Assembly: GCA_028690555.1 (NCBI GenBank)
Contig: JAQVBA010000003.1
Location: forward strand, 1-43,107
Length of the DNA: 43,107 bases
Direction of reading: 5' to 3'
Source: Acholeplasmataceae bacterium
GTDB lineage: Bacteria > Bacillota_I > Bacilli_A > Acholeplasmatales > Acholeplasmataceae
In this document: positions 7,517 to 15,822 of the stretch, piece after piece
How the letters are laid out: each line of letters begins with the position of its first letter
Position numbering within the stretch: position 1 is the stretch's first letter
The notes under the pieces: model-generated
The model's input: the letters and a program-made list of their open reading frames with translations, nothing else
Databases searched by the model: none
Told to the model about the DNA's origin: nothing
Position numbers and translations under genes: made by a program

Positions 7517-8503
7517 TTACAAATTTTTACGATTCTTTAAAAATAAAATTCGGTAATTGATAGCAAGCAAAATTGAGCTTACACCAATCGCAACCAAAAA
7601 CCCCACCCATTGATCCATAAAAGGAACTAAGAGTATACCTCCATGAGGAAATGTCGTTTTTGTTTTAAATAATGCAACGATGAGTCCAGCTAACCCACTA
7701 AATATCATAAAAGTCACGCGTTTTTTCTTGATCTCTTGATTTAAAAAAGGTAATGCACCCTCAGTCATAAATAATAAACCATTTAAATAATTGCTTTTAG
7801 CTTGTCTTTTTTCATCCTCAGAAAAATATTTAGAAGAAAATAAAGATGCGAGAGCAATTCCTAGTGGAGATATCATGCCACCAGCCATAATAGCTGCCAT
7901 CAAAATGGAAGGTTCATTATATTTTAAAGATAAAACACCAATTAAAAATGCAATTTTATTAACCGGACCACCTAAATCATAGCTCATCATTGCTGAGAAT
8001 ATAACAGCAAGTATGACAATAACGATATAGGGTAATTCAAAATTTGTAATATCTATAAAAAATGCTTGAATCAGTAAGTGCCAAAAATAAATTAAAGGGA
8101 TCGAAATACCGATGGTGATAAGTGGCATGATAAAATTGGAAAATATTGATTTAATACTTAAGCTCGTTTTAGATGCGATTATTTTAATACCTAAAATTAT
8201 GTAAGCTCCTAAAAAACAAAATATAAAAAGAGATACATATCCTAGATCAAAATGATATATTAAAAAACCAATAACTAACCCAGGAACAATCGCGGGGCGA
8301 TCACTTATCGAAAACATCAAAAACGCACTAAATATGGGAAAGATTAACATCCATAAAAATTCGATGATTGGGGTCATCAATTCCGTTTGCTGATCAAGTG
8401 AAAAAAGTGGACGTATGATGATCATAACTCCACTAACAATTAATAAAGGGATGATGTGTGATAAACCGGCTAATATAGGTGGTAAGAGATGTTTTTTAAT
8501 CAT
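7517..8503 (-). CDS. PTS fructose-type transporter, EIIC membrane subunit
   Basis: 328 residues, strongly hydrophobic. YDLGGPVNKIAF, LFMTEGALPF and FPHGGI are the conserved EIIC motifs of the fructose/mannitol PTS superfamily; the subunit forms the sugar channel in the membrane. In most Bacillota this domain is fused to IIA and IIB in FruA; here it is a stand-alone protein. The track opens at a TTG; I use the ATG at 8503, which has SD AGGA six bases ahead and begins two bases after the IIB stop. Last gene of the fruK-IIA-IIB-IIC operon. No convincing terminator lies between it and the riboswitch promoter. Exact sugar is inferred. Confidence 0.92.
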   Translation of the reverse strand: MIKKHLLPPILAGLSHIIPLLIVSGVMIIIRPLFSLDQQTELMTPIIEFLWMLIFPIFSAFLMFSISDRPAIVPGLVIGFLIYHFDLGYVSLFIFCFLGAYIILGIKIIASKTSLSIKSIFSNFIMPLITIGISIPLIYFWHLLIQAFFIDITNFELPYIVIVILAVIFSAMMSYDLGGPVNKIAFLIGVLSLKYNEPSILMAAIMAGGMISPLGIALASLFSSKYFSEDEKRQAKSNYLNGLLFMTEGALPFLNQEIKKKRVTFMIFSGLAGLIVALFKTKTTFPHGGILLVPFMDQWVGFLVAIGVSSILLAINYRILFLKNRKNL

Positions 8504-8505
8504 AA

Positions 8506-8808
8506 TCAATCCTCAATAAAATATTTGATAATTTTTTTAGGGTGTTTAATCGCCTCATGAGTGCTTACTTTAATCAGCTTTTTATTCATAAACCGTTGCT
8601 CATCGATCACAATATCTGATGCGATGATGACACCTAAGGAATCATCGATATCTCGATAGCTTAGTTTATTTTCGACACCAATTGCCCCATGTGTTTCAAT
8701 CTTTACTTCAACATGAAGTGATTTTCCCGCTTCTTTTAACGCTTCAGCAGCTAAATACGTATGAGCTATACCTGTAATACACGCTGAGATACCAACGATT
8801 TTTTTCAA
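8506..8808 (-). CDS. PTS fructose-type EIIB phosphotransfer protein
   Basis: 100 residues. The phospho-cysteine loop reads ISACITGIAHTY near the N terminus, matching the CPTGIAHTYMAA motif of fructose IIB, with Ile instead of Pro after the Cys. It takes phosphate from IIA and gives it to the sugar in IIC. The track starts at a GTG inside the IIA gene. The TTG at 8808 is better: AGGTG lies six bases ahead and the product then starts MKKIVGISAC, as usual for this family. Short gaps or overlaps to IIA and IIC suggest coupled translation. Confidence 0.9.
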   Translation of the reverse strand: MKKIVGISACITGIAHTYLAAEALKEAGKSLHVEVKIETHGAIGVENKLSYRDIDDSLGVIIASDIVIDEQRFMNKKLIKVSTHEAIKHPKKIIKYFIED

Positions 8809-8809
8809 T

Positions 8810-9268
8810 CTAATCACCTACATTTGCTTGATGGATTATATCAAGAATATCTTCTTTGGATTTTGCATTTAAAAGCTTATTTCGAAATGATTCATGCATT
8901 AAGTGCCTTGATAACCAAGCAAGCGTTGTTAAATGTTGTTTTGAATTTGAATCGGGCATGGCAATCATAAAAACTAAATATACCGGTTTACCATCAATAC
9001 TATCATAGGAAATCCCTTTTTCGCTTTTGCCAAAACATAATGAGGGGATCTTAACATAAGGAGATTTGGCATGAGGAATCGCAATGCCAAAACCAAAACC
9101 AGTAGTTCCCAAATTTTCTCGATCATAAACATCTTCAATAAATTGATGATAATCAGAAATTCGATCATGCCGATGTAGTAATAAAGCAAGTTCATGAAAT
9201 ACACCGTCTTTAGTACGTGCATTTAATGATAAATCAATTAAATTAACATCAATCAAAGTCTCAATCAT
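8810..9268 (-). CDS. PTS fructose-type EIIA phosphotransfer protein
   Basis: 152 residues from ATG 9268; the track extends to an upstream TTG inside fruK. The active-site His is in GFGFGIAIPHAKSP, the fructose/nitrogen IIA signature, with TTGFG just before and LVFMIAMPD after. It accepts phosphate from HPr and passes it to IIB. The start overlaps the fruK end by 8 bases, with GAGG as SD inside fruK. No DeoR-type or other regulator is found next to the operon. Confidence 0.92.
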   Translation of the reverse strand: MIETLIDVNLIDLSLNARTKDGVFHELALLLHRHDRISDYHQFIEDVYDRENLGTTGFGFGIAIPHAKSPYVKIPSLCFGKSEKGISYDSIDGKPVYLVFMIAMPDSNSKQHLTTLAWLSRHLMHESFRNKLLNAKSKEDILDIIHQANVGD

Positions 9269-10181
9269 GGCATAATTCCTCAATTTCAATAAACTTAAAC
9301 ATATCTTCTACCTTGGTTTGATTATACCCGTTTTGTTCAAAGATTTGAAGTGATGCACAAGCAATTCCATACTTCAATTTATCGATAATTTTTAATCCAG
9401 AAACGTGTCCATAAATATATCCTGCTACAAAATGATCGCCTGCACCAAATAATCTTTTAGGAGATCCTTTCACTGGTTTTGCATAATAGATATGGTTTTT
9501 ATCGATGAAATATCCGCCTTTTTCACCACATGAGACAAAAACGGATTGACTGCCTTTTTCAATCATCATTTTCGATGCTTTCACGATATCATCAACATCA
9601 TGAACTTCTTGTTTCAAAAATTGAGATAACTCAGCAAGATTAGGTTTAATTAATAAAGGCTGATAACTTAATAGCTCATCATATAAATCGCCTGGCACAT
9701 CTAAAACGATGTCGATATTTAGATATTTATAGCGTTCTAAGATTTGTTTATAAAGATTAAAATTAATTCTTGGTTGACTTCCAGATAAAATCAAAACGTC
9801 ACCGTCTTTCAATTCATCAAGAAAGTTTAGTAGTTGATCGATTTCATATGATGAAATGCGCGGAGATTTTCCAGTAACATCTGTATGTTCATTGATTTCA
9901 TGAATTTTGATATTAATTCTTGTCATATCCGTAATGGTGACAAATCGTGATTCAAATTTGTCATTACTCAGTGATTCACGCATGAAATTCCCCGTGAATC
10001 CCCCTAAAAAACCAACAGCAATTGAATCTATACCGAAATAACTTAATCCCCTAGATACATTAATGCCTTTGCCCCCTGAAATAAAGTGTTGTTCCTCGGT
10101 GGTATTAATCGTTCCTAATTTCAATGTATTAAGTTCAATTTCATAATCAATTGCAGGGTTTAAAGTCAACGTATAAATCAT
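9261..10181 (-). CDS. fruK: 1-phosphofructokinase (PfkB family)
   Basis: 306 residues from ATG 10181, which has SD AAGGAG; the track start ten residues upstream lacks one. PfkB/LacC family signs: TLTLNPAIDYEI at the N terminus, ISGGKGINVSRGL at residues 34-46, and the C-terminal FGAGDHFVAGYIYG, carrying the catalytic Asp of GAGD (His replaces the usual Ser after it). It would convert fructose-1-phosphate from the PTS to fructose-1,6-bisphosphate. Tagatose-6-phosphate kinase is the alternative, but the fructose-type PTS genes downstream favour FruK. First gene of its operon. Confidence 0.92.
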   Translation of the reverse strand: MIYTLTLNPAIDYEIELNTLKLGTINTTEEQHFISGGKGINVSRGLSYFGIDSIAVGFLGGFTGNFMRESLSNDKFESRFVTITDMTRINIKIHEINEHTDVTGKSPRISSYEIDQLLNFLDELKDGDVLILSGSQPRINFNLYKQILERYKYLNIDIVLDVPGDLYDELLSYQPLLIKPNLAELSQFLKQEVHDVDDIVKASKMMIEKGSQSVFVSCGEKGGYFIDKNHIYYAKPVKGSPKRLFGAGDHFVAGYIYGHVSGLKIIDKLKYGIACASLQIFEQNGYNQTKVEDMFKFIEIEELCHD

Positions 10182-10206
10182 AGGAATCTCCTTATATATC
10201 ATATTT

Positions 10207-10234
10207 AGCATACCACGAAGAAGGCCATATTTAA
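10207..10234 (-). promoter_or_regulatory. Weak candidate promoter of the fruK operon
   Basis: Minus strand TTAAAT, 16 bases, TATGCT, between the metG terminator and fruK. No convincing cre-like or repressor palindrome is seen in this gap. Confidence 0.35.
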
Positions 10235-10244
10235 CCCTTTAGAA

Positions 10245-10270
10245 ATCAAAAAGACCTAGGAGGTCTTTTT
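10245..10270 (-). terminator. Rho-independent terminator of metG
   Basis: Ten-base-pair stem AAAAAGACCT/AGGTCTTTTT with a three-base loop, starting at the metG stop codon; the stem ends in five T residues on the minus strand. Confidence 0.88.
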
Positions 10271-11841
10271 TATTTATCTTTCTTTTGATCGAGAATAGAT
10301 TGAATTTTTAAATCCAGGTCATAGCGTTCAAATAAAGGTGTTCCCCTACCCAATGTTTGTGAAGGATATCCTCCAAATTCATTTAAAGATTCAAAACTTA
10401 AATCTGTTATATTTAATTGTTGTGCGATTTTTTCTGCGGTTTCAGGAATAAAAGGTTGTAATAGAATCGCAATAAAACGAATCGTTTCAACTAAATGATA
10501 AAGCACATGATTTAATTCTTCTTTTTTATGCGCATCTTTAAATAATACCCAAGGTTCTGATACATCAATGTATTTATTGGCATATCGAGCGAGTTGAACG
10601 ATTTCTTCAAGCGCATCTGACACTCTAAGTTCATCCATAGATTGTCTGACATGTGGTAAAACTTCTAATGCTTTTTCTTGTAAACTCAATTCAAAAGGTT
10701 CAGCTAGAATCGTCTTTTCAATGACACCTTGACGATACTTATGTGCCATACCAATGGTACGATTGACTAAGTTACCAATGGTATTCGCTAAATCACTATT
10801 GTTTCTTTCAACAAGTAATTCATAGGTGATATTTCCATCTTGTGCATAAGGGATTTCATGTAGCACATAATACCGGATAGTATCCACACCAAAATGCTTC
10901 ACAAGTTCATCTGTATATAAGACATTACCTGTCGATTTAGACATTTTATTTTTATTGGATAAAACCCAAGGATGACCAAATACTTGTTTAGGTAATTCTA
11001 ACCCTAAAGCCATTAAAATAATGGGCCAATAAATCGTATGAAATCTCAAAATATCTTTACCAATTAGATGAACATCTGCTGGCCAATATGCTTTAAATAA
11101 ATCACTATCTTCTTGATCTGGATGATAACCTAAACCTGTGATATAGTTTGATAAAGCATCAATCCATACATAAACAACATGATCTAAATCAAAATCAACC
11201 GGGACACCCCATTTAAATGATGTTCTAGACACTGATAAATCAGGGAGTGGTTCTTTTAGAAAGTTTTGAATCATTTCATTTCTTCTTGATTCGGGTTCAA
11301 TAAATTTGGGATTGCTTTCAATATGATTAAGAAGTTTTTCTTGATAAGGTGCAAGCTTTAAAAAATAAGCAGCTTCTTTTGTCCAAACCGGAATATCCCC
11401 ATTTGGTGCTTTTCCATCGACAATGTCTTTTTCTAAAATGAAAGCTTCTTCACTAATTGAATACCAACCTTCATATTCACCAAGATATATGTCTCCTTGA
11501 TCATAAAGTTTTTTAAAGATTGCTTGAACTGATGAGACATGATCTTGATCTGTTGTTCGAATGAAACGATCATAACTGACATTCACTTTATCATAGATCC
11601 TTTTAATTTCAGAGGATATGAAATCAACATATGCCTTGGGTGATAGTTCATTTTCTTTGGCTTTACTTTCAATTTTTTGTCCGTGTTCATCTGTTCCAGT
11701 TTGAAAAAGAACGTCATAACCATCGAGACGTTTAAACCTTGCAACTGCATCAGCAAATATTGCTTCATAAACATTCCCAATGTGAGGAATAGCTGATGCA
11801 TAAGCAATTGCAGTTGTAATATAATACTTCTTTTTTTCCAT
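10270..11841 (-). CDS. metG: Methionyl-tRNA synthetase
   Basis: 523 residues from ATG 11841 (SD AGGAGAG); the 14 extra residues in the track lie in the T-box terminator region. HIGN at residues 20-23 and NKMSKSTGN near residue 300 are the class I motifs; FQTGTDEHGQK, VYVWIDALSNYITGLGY and FGHPWVL are MetRS blocks. The C-terminal EMAP-like tRNA-binding domain found in longer MetRS is absent. The zinc-knuckle cysteines of the CP domain are replaced (GWYSISEEAF where the family often has GWYCxxCE), and the protein contains no cysteine at all. Transcription is controlled by a methionine T-box. Confidence 0.97.
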   Translation of the reverse strand: MEKKKYYITTAIAYASAIPHIGNVYEAIFADAVARFKRLDGYDVLFQTGTDEHGQKIESKAKENELSPKAYVDFISSEIKRIYDKVNVSYDRFIRTTDQDHVSSVQAIFKKLYDQGDIYLGEYEGWYSISEEAFILEKDIVDGKAPNGDIPVWTKEAAYFLKLAPYQEKLLNHIESNPKFIEPESRRNEMIQNFLKEPLPDLSVSRTSFKWGVPVDFDLDHVVYVWIDALSNYITGLGYHPDQEDSDLFKAYWPADVHLIGKDILRFHTIYWPIILMALGLELPKQVFGHPWVLSNKNKMSKSTGNVLYTDELVKHFGVDTIRYYVLHEIPYAQDGNITYELLVERNNSDLANTIGNLVNRTIGMAHKYRQGVIEKTILAEPFELSLQEKALEVLPHVRQSMDELRVSDALEEIVQLARYANKYIDVSEPWVLFKDAHKKEELNHVLYHLVETIRFIAILLQPFIPETAEKIAQQLNITDLSFESLNEFGGYPSQTLGRGTPLFERYDLDLKIQSILDQKKDK

Positions 11842-11859
11842 AAGATTCTCTCCTTTATA

Positions 11860-11893
11860 AAATAAAAATCGTCCAAAAAACATCTAAGGACGA
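11860..11893 (-). terminator. T-box terminator before metG
   Basis: Minus strand TCGTCC, 13-base loop, GGACGA, then TTTTTATTTT. It competes with the T-box antiterminator that uses TAAGG...CCTTA. Confidence 0.8.
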
Positions 11894-12087
11894 ATCATCG
11901 CGGTACCACCTTAGTTCTAGATAAAAAAATCTAGCACTCAAATGCTTTAACGCAGCACATACGTTTAACCTACTTATCGGCTAAAAGGCTCAAAAACCAT
12001 GTTCACATACTTTAGGGTTCGTTTTCACCATCCACGAACTCTCTGATGTCCTAAAAAGCATGTTACTCTTTTTCTCATCGCCTATAC
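11860..12087 (-). promoter_or_regulatory. T-box riboswitch, methionine-specific, controlling metG
   Basis: The T-box core AAGGTGGTACCGCG is at 11899-11912 (minus strand), followed by CCTTA to close the antiterminator, then the terminator. The long stem I upstream has the AGAGAG stretch, the distal-loop-like GGTGAAAACGAAC, and a specifier region GTGAACATGG with codon ATG at 11998-12000, so the sensed tRNA is tRNA-Met. Uncharged tRNA-Met would pair with the specifier and the T-box bulge and let metG be read. Confidence 0.94.
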
Positions 12088-12093
12088 ACTAAC

Positions 12094-12121
12094 ATTATAA
12101 CGAATTATCAATCAAAATCAA
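12094..12121 (-). promoter_or_regulatory. Promoter of the metG T-box transcript
   Basis: Minus strand TTGATT, 16 bases, TATAAT, a few bases downstream of the rsmI stop codon. Confidence 0.7.
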
Positions 12122-12126
12122 GTGAT

Positions 12127-12963
12127 TTATTGTTCTATTTTATAGATTCGATAGATATCACTTTTTGACATCTTCCGATCTTTAGCAACAAGTTTCATTG
12201 CTTCTTTTTCATCATATCCTAAATCTATATACTGCTTGATATGATCAACGATAGAAATATCAAAGTGTTCTTCTTCTTTATTACCTTCAATTACAATCAC
12301 ATATTCTCCACGTTGATCAAATGTTTCATGGATTGCTTCATCTAGTGACATGCGGTATATCGTTTCAAACTTTTTCGTTAATTCTCTCGCATATGATACA
12401 TTCCGCTTTCCGAATATCTCATAAAGCATTTGATTGGTTTTTTGAATTCTAAGTGGTGATTCATAAATGACAAGTGTTTCTTTTCTATGCTTGAAAGATG
12501 CTAATAAGGATTTAGCTTCACTTGATTTTCTAGGTAAAAAACCAATAAATGTAAAGGGTTGTATGACTAATCCGGATGTGATAAGTGCAGCTAAAATCGC
12601 GGATGCGCCAGGAATCGGAATAACATCAAATCCATGATCGATACATGCTTTGATGATTTCATATCCAGGATCACTAATCCCAGGCGTTCCTGCATCACTG
12701 ATAAGGGCGAAATTCTTGCCCTCTTCAAGCATTCTTAAAATCATATTTTCTTTTTCGTTCTTATTGAATTCATGATAACTCATCATATGAGTTTCAATGT
12801 GATAGTGCTTTAATAAAACACCAGAATTTCGAGTATCTTCAGCTAATATAACATCCACCATTCTTAACACATCCACCGCACGATATGTCATATCTGACAA
12901 ATTTCCGATGGGGGTAGACACGATAAATAATTTAGATGAATTAGTTTCAAAACTCTTTTGCAT
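12127..12963 (-). CDS. rsmI: 16S rRNA (cytidine1402-2'-O)-methyltransferase RsmI
   Basis: 278 residues, the standard length. Tetrapyrrole-methylase fold: LFIVSTPIGNLSDMTYRAV, ILAEDTRNSGVLLKHY, LISDAGTPGISDPGYE and IPIPGASAILAALITSGL are conserved RsmI blocks around the SAM site; FIGFLPRK follows. It methylates the 2'-O of C1402 in the decoding centre. The ATG overlaps the stop of the upstream TerB-like gene by one base (TAATG). Its position between the trmN6 region and metG matches the Bacillus order. Likely the last gene of the ecfA1-to-rsmI operon. Confidence 0.97.
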   Translation of the reverse strand: MQKSFETNSSKLFIVSTPIGNLSDMTYRAVDVLRMVDVILAEDTRNSGVLLKHYHIETHMMSYHEFNKNEKENMILRMLEEGKNFALISDAGTPGISDPGYEIIKACIDHGFDVIPIPGASAILAALITSGLVIQPFTFIGFLPRKSSEAKSLLASFKHRKETLVIYESPLRIQKTNQMLYEIFGKRNVSYARELTKKFETIYRMSLDEAIHETFDQRGEYVIVIEGNKEEEHFDISIVDHIKQYIDLGYDEKEAMKLVAKDRKMSKSDIYRIYKIEQ

Positions 12964-13373
12964 TAGTGGCTTACAATCCTTTTGGCACGTTCTCTTAAAT
13001 CTCTTTCGTTATAAACAAGTCTCATGATTTGTTTTTTCTTCATTTCGTCAATTGAAAACTTTTGACAAATGTTTTCTAAGAAAAAATGTTCGGCTGTGTT
13101 GTAAAAATCATCATTCATCGTAATTTTTAATAAATTAAGATATACAATATTTTGAACAGTCGGGTTGTTTTCAGCAAAAAAACTCATCGTTTCATCCAAA
13201 TCTTTGCTTAATGCAAAATGATATTCTTGAACAATGTTATCACCAACTTCTGCAAGCATCATGTTTAGTAATCTTTGTTCAATTTTATTGGGTTCGCCAT
13301 CAACAGAGACCATATGCATGGCTAAATCTAAGAATTTTAATTTTTCTTTTCGATTAAGTAGAGATAGTAACAT
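12963..13373 (-). CDS. TerB-like small acidic helical protein, function unknown
   Basis: 136 residues from ATG 13373. The region LDLAMHMVSVDGEPNKIEQRLL resembles the first helical pair of TerB/DjlA-like domains, which carry acidic residues after a helix and often occur in stress or membrane-linked proteins. The rest is all-helical; no signal or membrane segment. The track opens eight codons earlier inside trmN6; I use 13373 because GGAGGG lies seven bases ahead. It overlaps trmN6 by 20 bases and rsmI by one, so it is translated as part of this run. In B. subtilis small genes such as yazA occupy this position; this one is not a GIY-YIG protein. The fold assignment is tentative. Confidence 0.65.
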   Translation of the reverse strand: MLLSLLNRKEKLKFLDLAMHMVSVDGEPNKIEQRLLNMMLAEVGDNIVQEYHFALSKDLDETMSFFAENNPTVQNIVYLNLLKITMNDDFYNTAEHFFLENICQKFSIDEMKKKQIMRLVYNERDLRERAKRIVSH

Positions 13374-14076
13374 CTTTTTTCCCTCCATAAAGATCAATCA
13401 ATTCTTTGGTCATGATATGTTTATCATGATACAAAATCATTGGTGGTTCAATAATTAAACCTGGTTTGCCTTTTTTCATGGCTTCAACCAAGATGTGATT
13501 TGCTTTTTTATGACTATAGGGATGAACAAATCGAATACGTTTCATTACCATATCATATTTTTCCATCAATCGAGCAATTTCTTCGAAACGATCCGGTCGA
13601 TGAATCAACGCGATATATCCACCATTTTTTAAAAATGAAGCACTTGTTTTAATCAATTCTTCTAAAGTAAGATTAATTTCATGGCGTGCGATTAAATCTT
13701 CTTTGGTCATGGATAGATGACTATCTTCATCCACTTTAAAAAATGGTGGATTCGTAATGATATAATCAACATCTTTATATTTTAACGCGCGAACATCTGA
13801 CAAAACGCATGATAACTGTGTTTCAAGATGATTGATTTGAATATTTTTTAATGCTTGCTCATAACGATTGGCTTGAATTTCAATACCAGTAATTTTGGCA
13901 TTTGTTTTTTGACTCAAATAAAGCATTAACCCACCAACGCCCGTACCAATATCTAAAATTTGTTTTGTTCGATATGGTATTTTTGCAAAACTAGCGAGTA
14001 AAATAGTATCCAAATTAAAGGCTTGACTTTCGGTTTGCTCAATCCACAAATCAGTTCCAATCAGTGTTCTTAGCAT
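13354..14076 (-). CDS. trmN6: tRNA1(Val) adenine-37 N6-methyltransferase-like (YabB/TrmN6)
   Basis: 240 residues. Rossmann-type SAM motif ILDIGTGVGGLMLYLS at about residues 42-57, an acidic residue after the second strand (ITGIEIQANRYEQA), and the N6-adenine signature YIITNPPFF. TrmN6 modifies A37 of tRNA-Val; related proteins methylate other N6-adenines, so the target is inferred. The gene starts one base after ricT, matching the tmk-holB-ricT-(yabA)-yabB order of Bacillota, but a yabA homologue is absent between them. Confidence 0.9.
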   Translation of the reverse strand: MLRTLIGTDLWIEQTESQAFNLDTILLASFAKIPYRTKQILDIGTGVGGLMLYLSQKTNAKITGIEIQANRYEQALKNIQINHLETQLSCVLSDVRALKYKDVDYIITNPPFFKVDEDSHLSMTKEDLIARHEINLTLEELIKTSASFLKNGGYIALIHRPDRFEEIARLMEKYDMVMKRIRFVHPYSHKKANHILVEAMKKGKPGLIIEPPMILYHDKHIMTKELIDLYGGKKDVTIST

Positions 14077-14077
14077 A

Positions 14078-14872
14078 TCAAACTCGCTTTAACTGATTAA
14101 CCGTTACCCATTCGATTTTTCCATCTTCAGGATAACGAACTTTCACTTTTTGTCCGATAATATTTAAATCAATAACTTGACCTAATCCATTTTCGGTTTG
14201 CACATTCTCATTTAAATCAGGCATTAACTCTTTCAACTCTGTATATGTTTCATCTTCATATTTGATACAACATAATAGTTTTCCACAAACCCCAGAAATT
14301 TTTTGAGGGTTTAATGCGATGTTTTGATTTTTTGCCATCTTAATTGAAACGGTATCAAATTCACCAATAAACGTGGCACAGCATAAAATCAATCCACACG
14401 GACCAATGCCACCAATCATTTTAGCCGCATCACGAGGCCCAATTTGACGGAGTTCTATACGCGTGTGATACACTTCGCTTAAATCACGTACGAGATTTCT
14501 AAAATCAACGCGCGTTTCAGATTCAAAATAGATCACTAAGCGTTTGCGATCTAATGTATATTCAGCACCTAACACTTTGATTTCTAGATCGTTTTGATGT
14601 GCTAATAACTTCGCTTTATCAACAATCGCAAATTCAAGTGTTTGGTTGTATTCATCTTCTTTAATGTCTTCATCTGATGCCATACGAATAATCGGTTTTA
14701 ATTCAGAAATTAAATCTGTTTCTTCAATTTCTTTAAGTAAATAAACATTGCCTATTTCAATACCACGTGAGGTTTCAACAACCACACGATCTTTTGGTTT
14801 AATATCTAATCCTTCGTATGAAAAATAGTATTTTTTTCCAGCTTCTTTAAACTGGATGAGTGCTACTTTCAA
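14078..14872 (-). CDS. ricT: RicT / YaaT, PSP1-domain regulatory protein
   Basis: 264 residues from the TTG at 14872, preceded by SD AGAGG; the track's GTG three codons upstream lacks a spaced SD. Conserved PSP1 blocks are FEAGKK-like FKEAGKKYYFS, RVDFRNLVRDLSEVYHTRIE and GPRDAAKMIGGIGPCG. The cysteine cluster GPCGLILCC and VCGKLLCC matches the residues known to ligate Fe-S clusters in the RicA/F/T complex, which in B. subtilis affects RNase Y-dependent mRNA maturation and biofilm or sporulation phosphorelay. Partners RicA and RicF are not in this window. It sits 5 bases after holB. Confidence 0.93.
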   Translation of the reverse strand: MKVALIQFKEAGKKYYFSYEGLDIKPKDRVVVETSRGIEIGNVYLLKEIEETDLISELKPIIRMASDEDIKEDEYNQTLEFAIVDKAKLLAHQNDLEIKVLGAEYTLDRKRLVIYFESETRVDFRNLVRDLSEVYHTRIELRQIGPRDAAKMIGGIGPCGLILCCATFIGEFDTVSIKMAKNQNIALNPQKISGVCGKLLCCIKYEDETYTELKELMPDLNENVQTENGLGQVIDLNIIGQKVKVRYPEDGKIEWVTVNQLKRV

Positions 14873-14877
14873 ATAAA

Positions 14878-15822
14878 TCACCTCTTTTGTTCTAAAATGT
14901 GTGCTAACTCCTCAAGGGCAAGTTCAAGGTTAATATAATAGCTTTGATGCTTTAAAATCGTTTGGATTTGATCAATCAATTCATGGATATCGGAAATTTC
15001 CATATGATCACTTTGAATTTGAATATCCGATCTTAAAAATGTATATGTAATATCTTGGTGTATTTTATAATGGACAAGATCTAACAAATATAATAAGATA
15101 AGTTCTAAAAAGTTTTTGAAAAAATCGCGATCTTGTGTTAGAAAGGCACTTTTTTCAGCAAAATATAAGGGATACGACACTTCAGGAAATGTCCATTTTT
15201 TGATGATTTCCTCGATGATGTTGATGAGTTCAACAAAATTGGGATTTTCAGAGAGTAGAACAGCTTCTTCTAAATCTTTCGTTAAGTAAGGAGCTAATAT
15301 AGCAACTCTCTCTTCAACGTTACGTTCTAAAAGTTCGTTCTCTAAATCCTTTTCAAGAATGCTTTTTAAATGAATAATCTGGCTTCTTGAACATATAGTC
15401 GTTAACACATCATCAATATTCTCAGTGAGTAAAAACCCATATACTTTTTGACTTTGTGGTTCTTCCATAAATTTAAGTAAGCTATTGGCAGCACCTTGAC
15501 TTATCTTCTCAATACTCTTGATGACATAAATTCTTGGACCGCTCACGAGTGCTGTTTTTGAAAATTCATTTTGGAGCATCAAAATTTGTTCTTTTTTAAT
15601 CACAAGTCCTTCGGGTTCAATTACCATGAGATTTGAAAGTTTTCTTTCTTGAATCTGTTGTTGAAGATGTGTATTATCTTGTTTTTGTTGAGACAAAATT
15701 AAGTATATAACATCATCAACGAGTTGAGATTTTCCGCTCCCCTTTGGTCCACTAATTAAATAAAGATGAGCAAGTCTATTTTTTTTGATGGTCTGTTCAA
15801 AAAAATGAAGTGCTTGTTTCAT
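14878..15822 (-). CDS. holB: DNA polymerase III delta-prime subunit
   Basis: 314 residues. AAA+ clamp-loader subunit: Walker A SGPKGSGKSQ at residues 24-33, IYVIKSIEKISQGAANSLLKFMEEP, and the sensor/arginine-finger-type TTICSRSQII. It loads the sliding clamp together with DnaX and HolA. The four-cysteine zinc module usual after Walker A is missing; the corresponding region has no cysteine. The ATG overlaps the tmk stop by four bases. Position between tmk and ricT is the classic one. Confidence 0.94.
   Translation of the reverse strand: MKQALHFFEQTIKKNRLAHLYLISGPKGSGKSQLVDDVIYLILSQQKQDNTHLQQQIQERKLSNLMVIEPEGLVIKKEQILMLQNEFSKTALVSGPRIYVIKSIEKISQGAANSLLKFMEEPQSQKVYGFLLTENIDDVLTTICSRSQIIHLKSILEKDLENELLERNVEERVAILAPYLTKDLEEAVLLSENPNFVELINIIEEIIKKWTFPEVSYPLYFAEKSAFLTQDRDFFKNFLELILLYLLDLVHYKIHQDITYTFLRSDIQIQSDHMEISDIHELIDQIQTILKHQSYYINLELALEELAHILEQKR

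Noticed and set aside
8974-9222. Minus-strand 82-residue hydrophobic ORF inside the IIA gene
   Set aside because: Other-frame shadow of the IIA coding sequence, whose active-site motif is clear.
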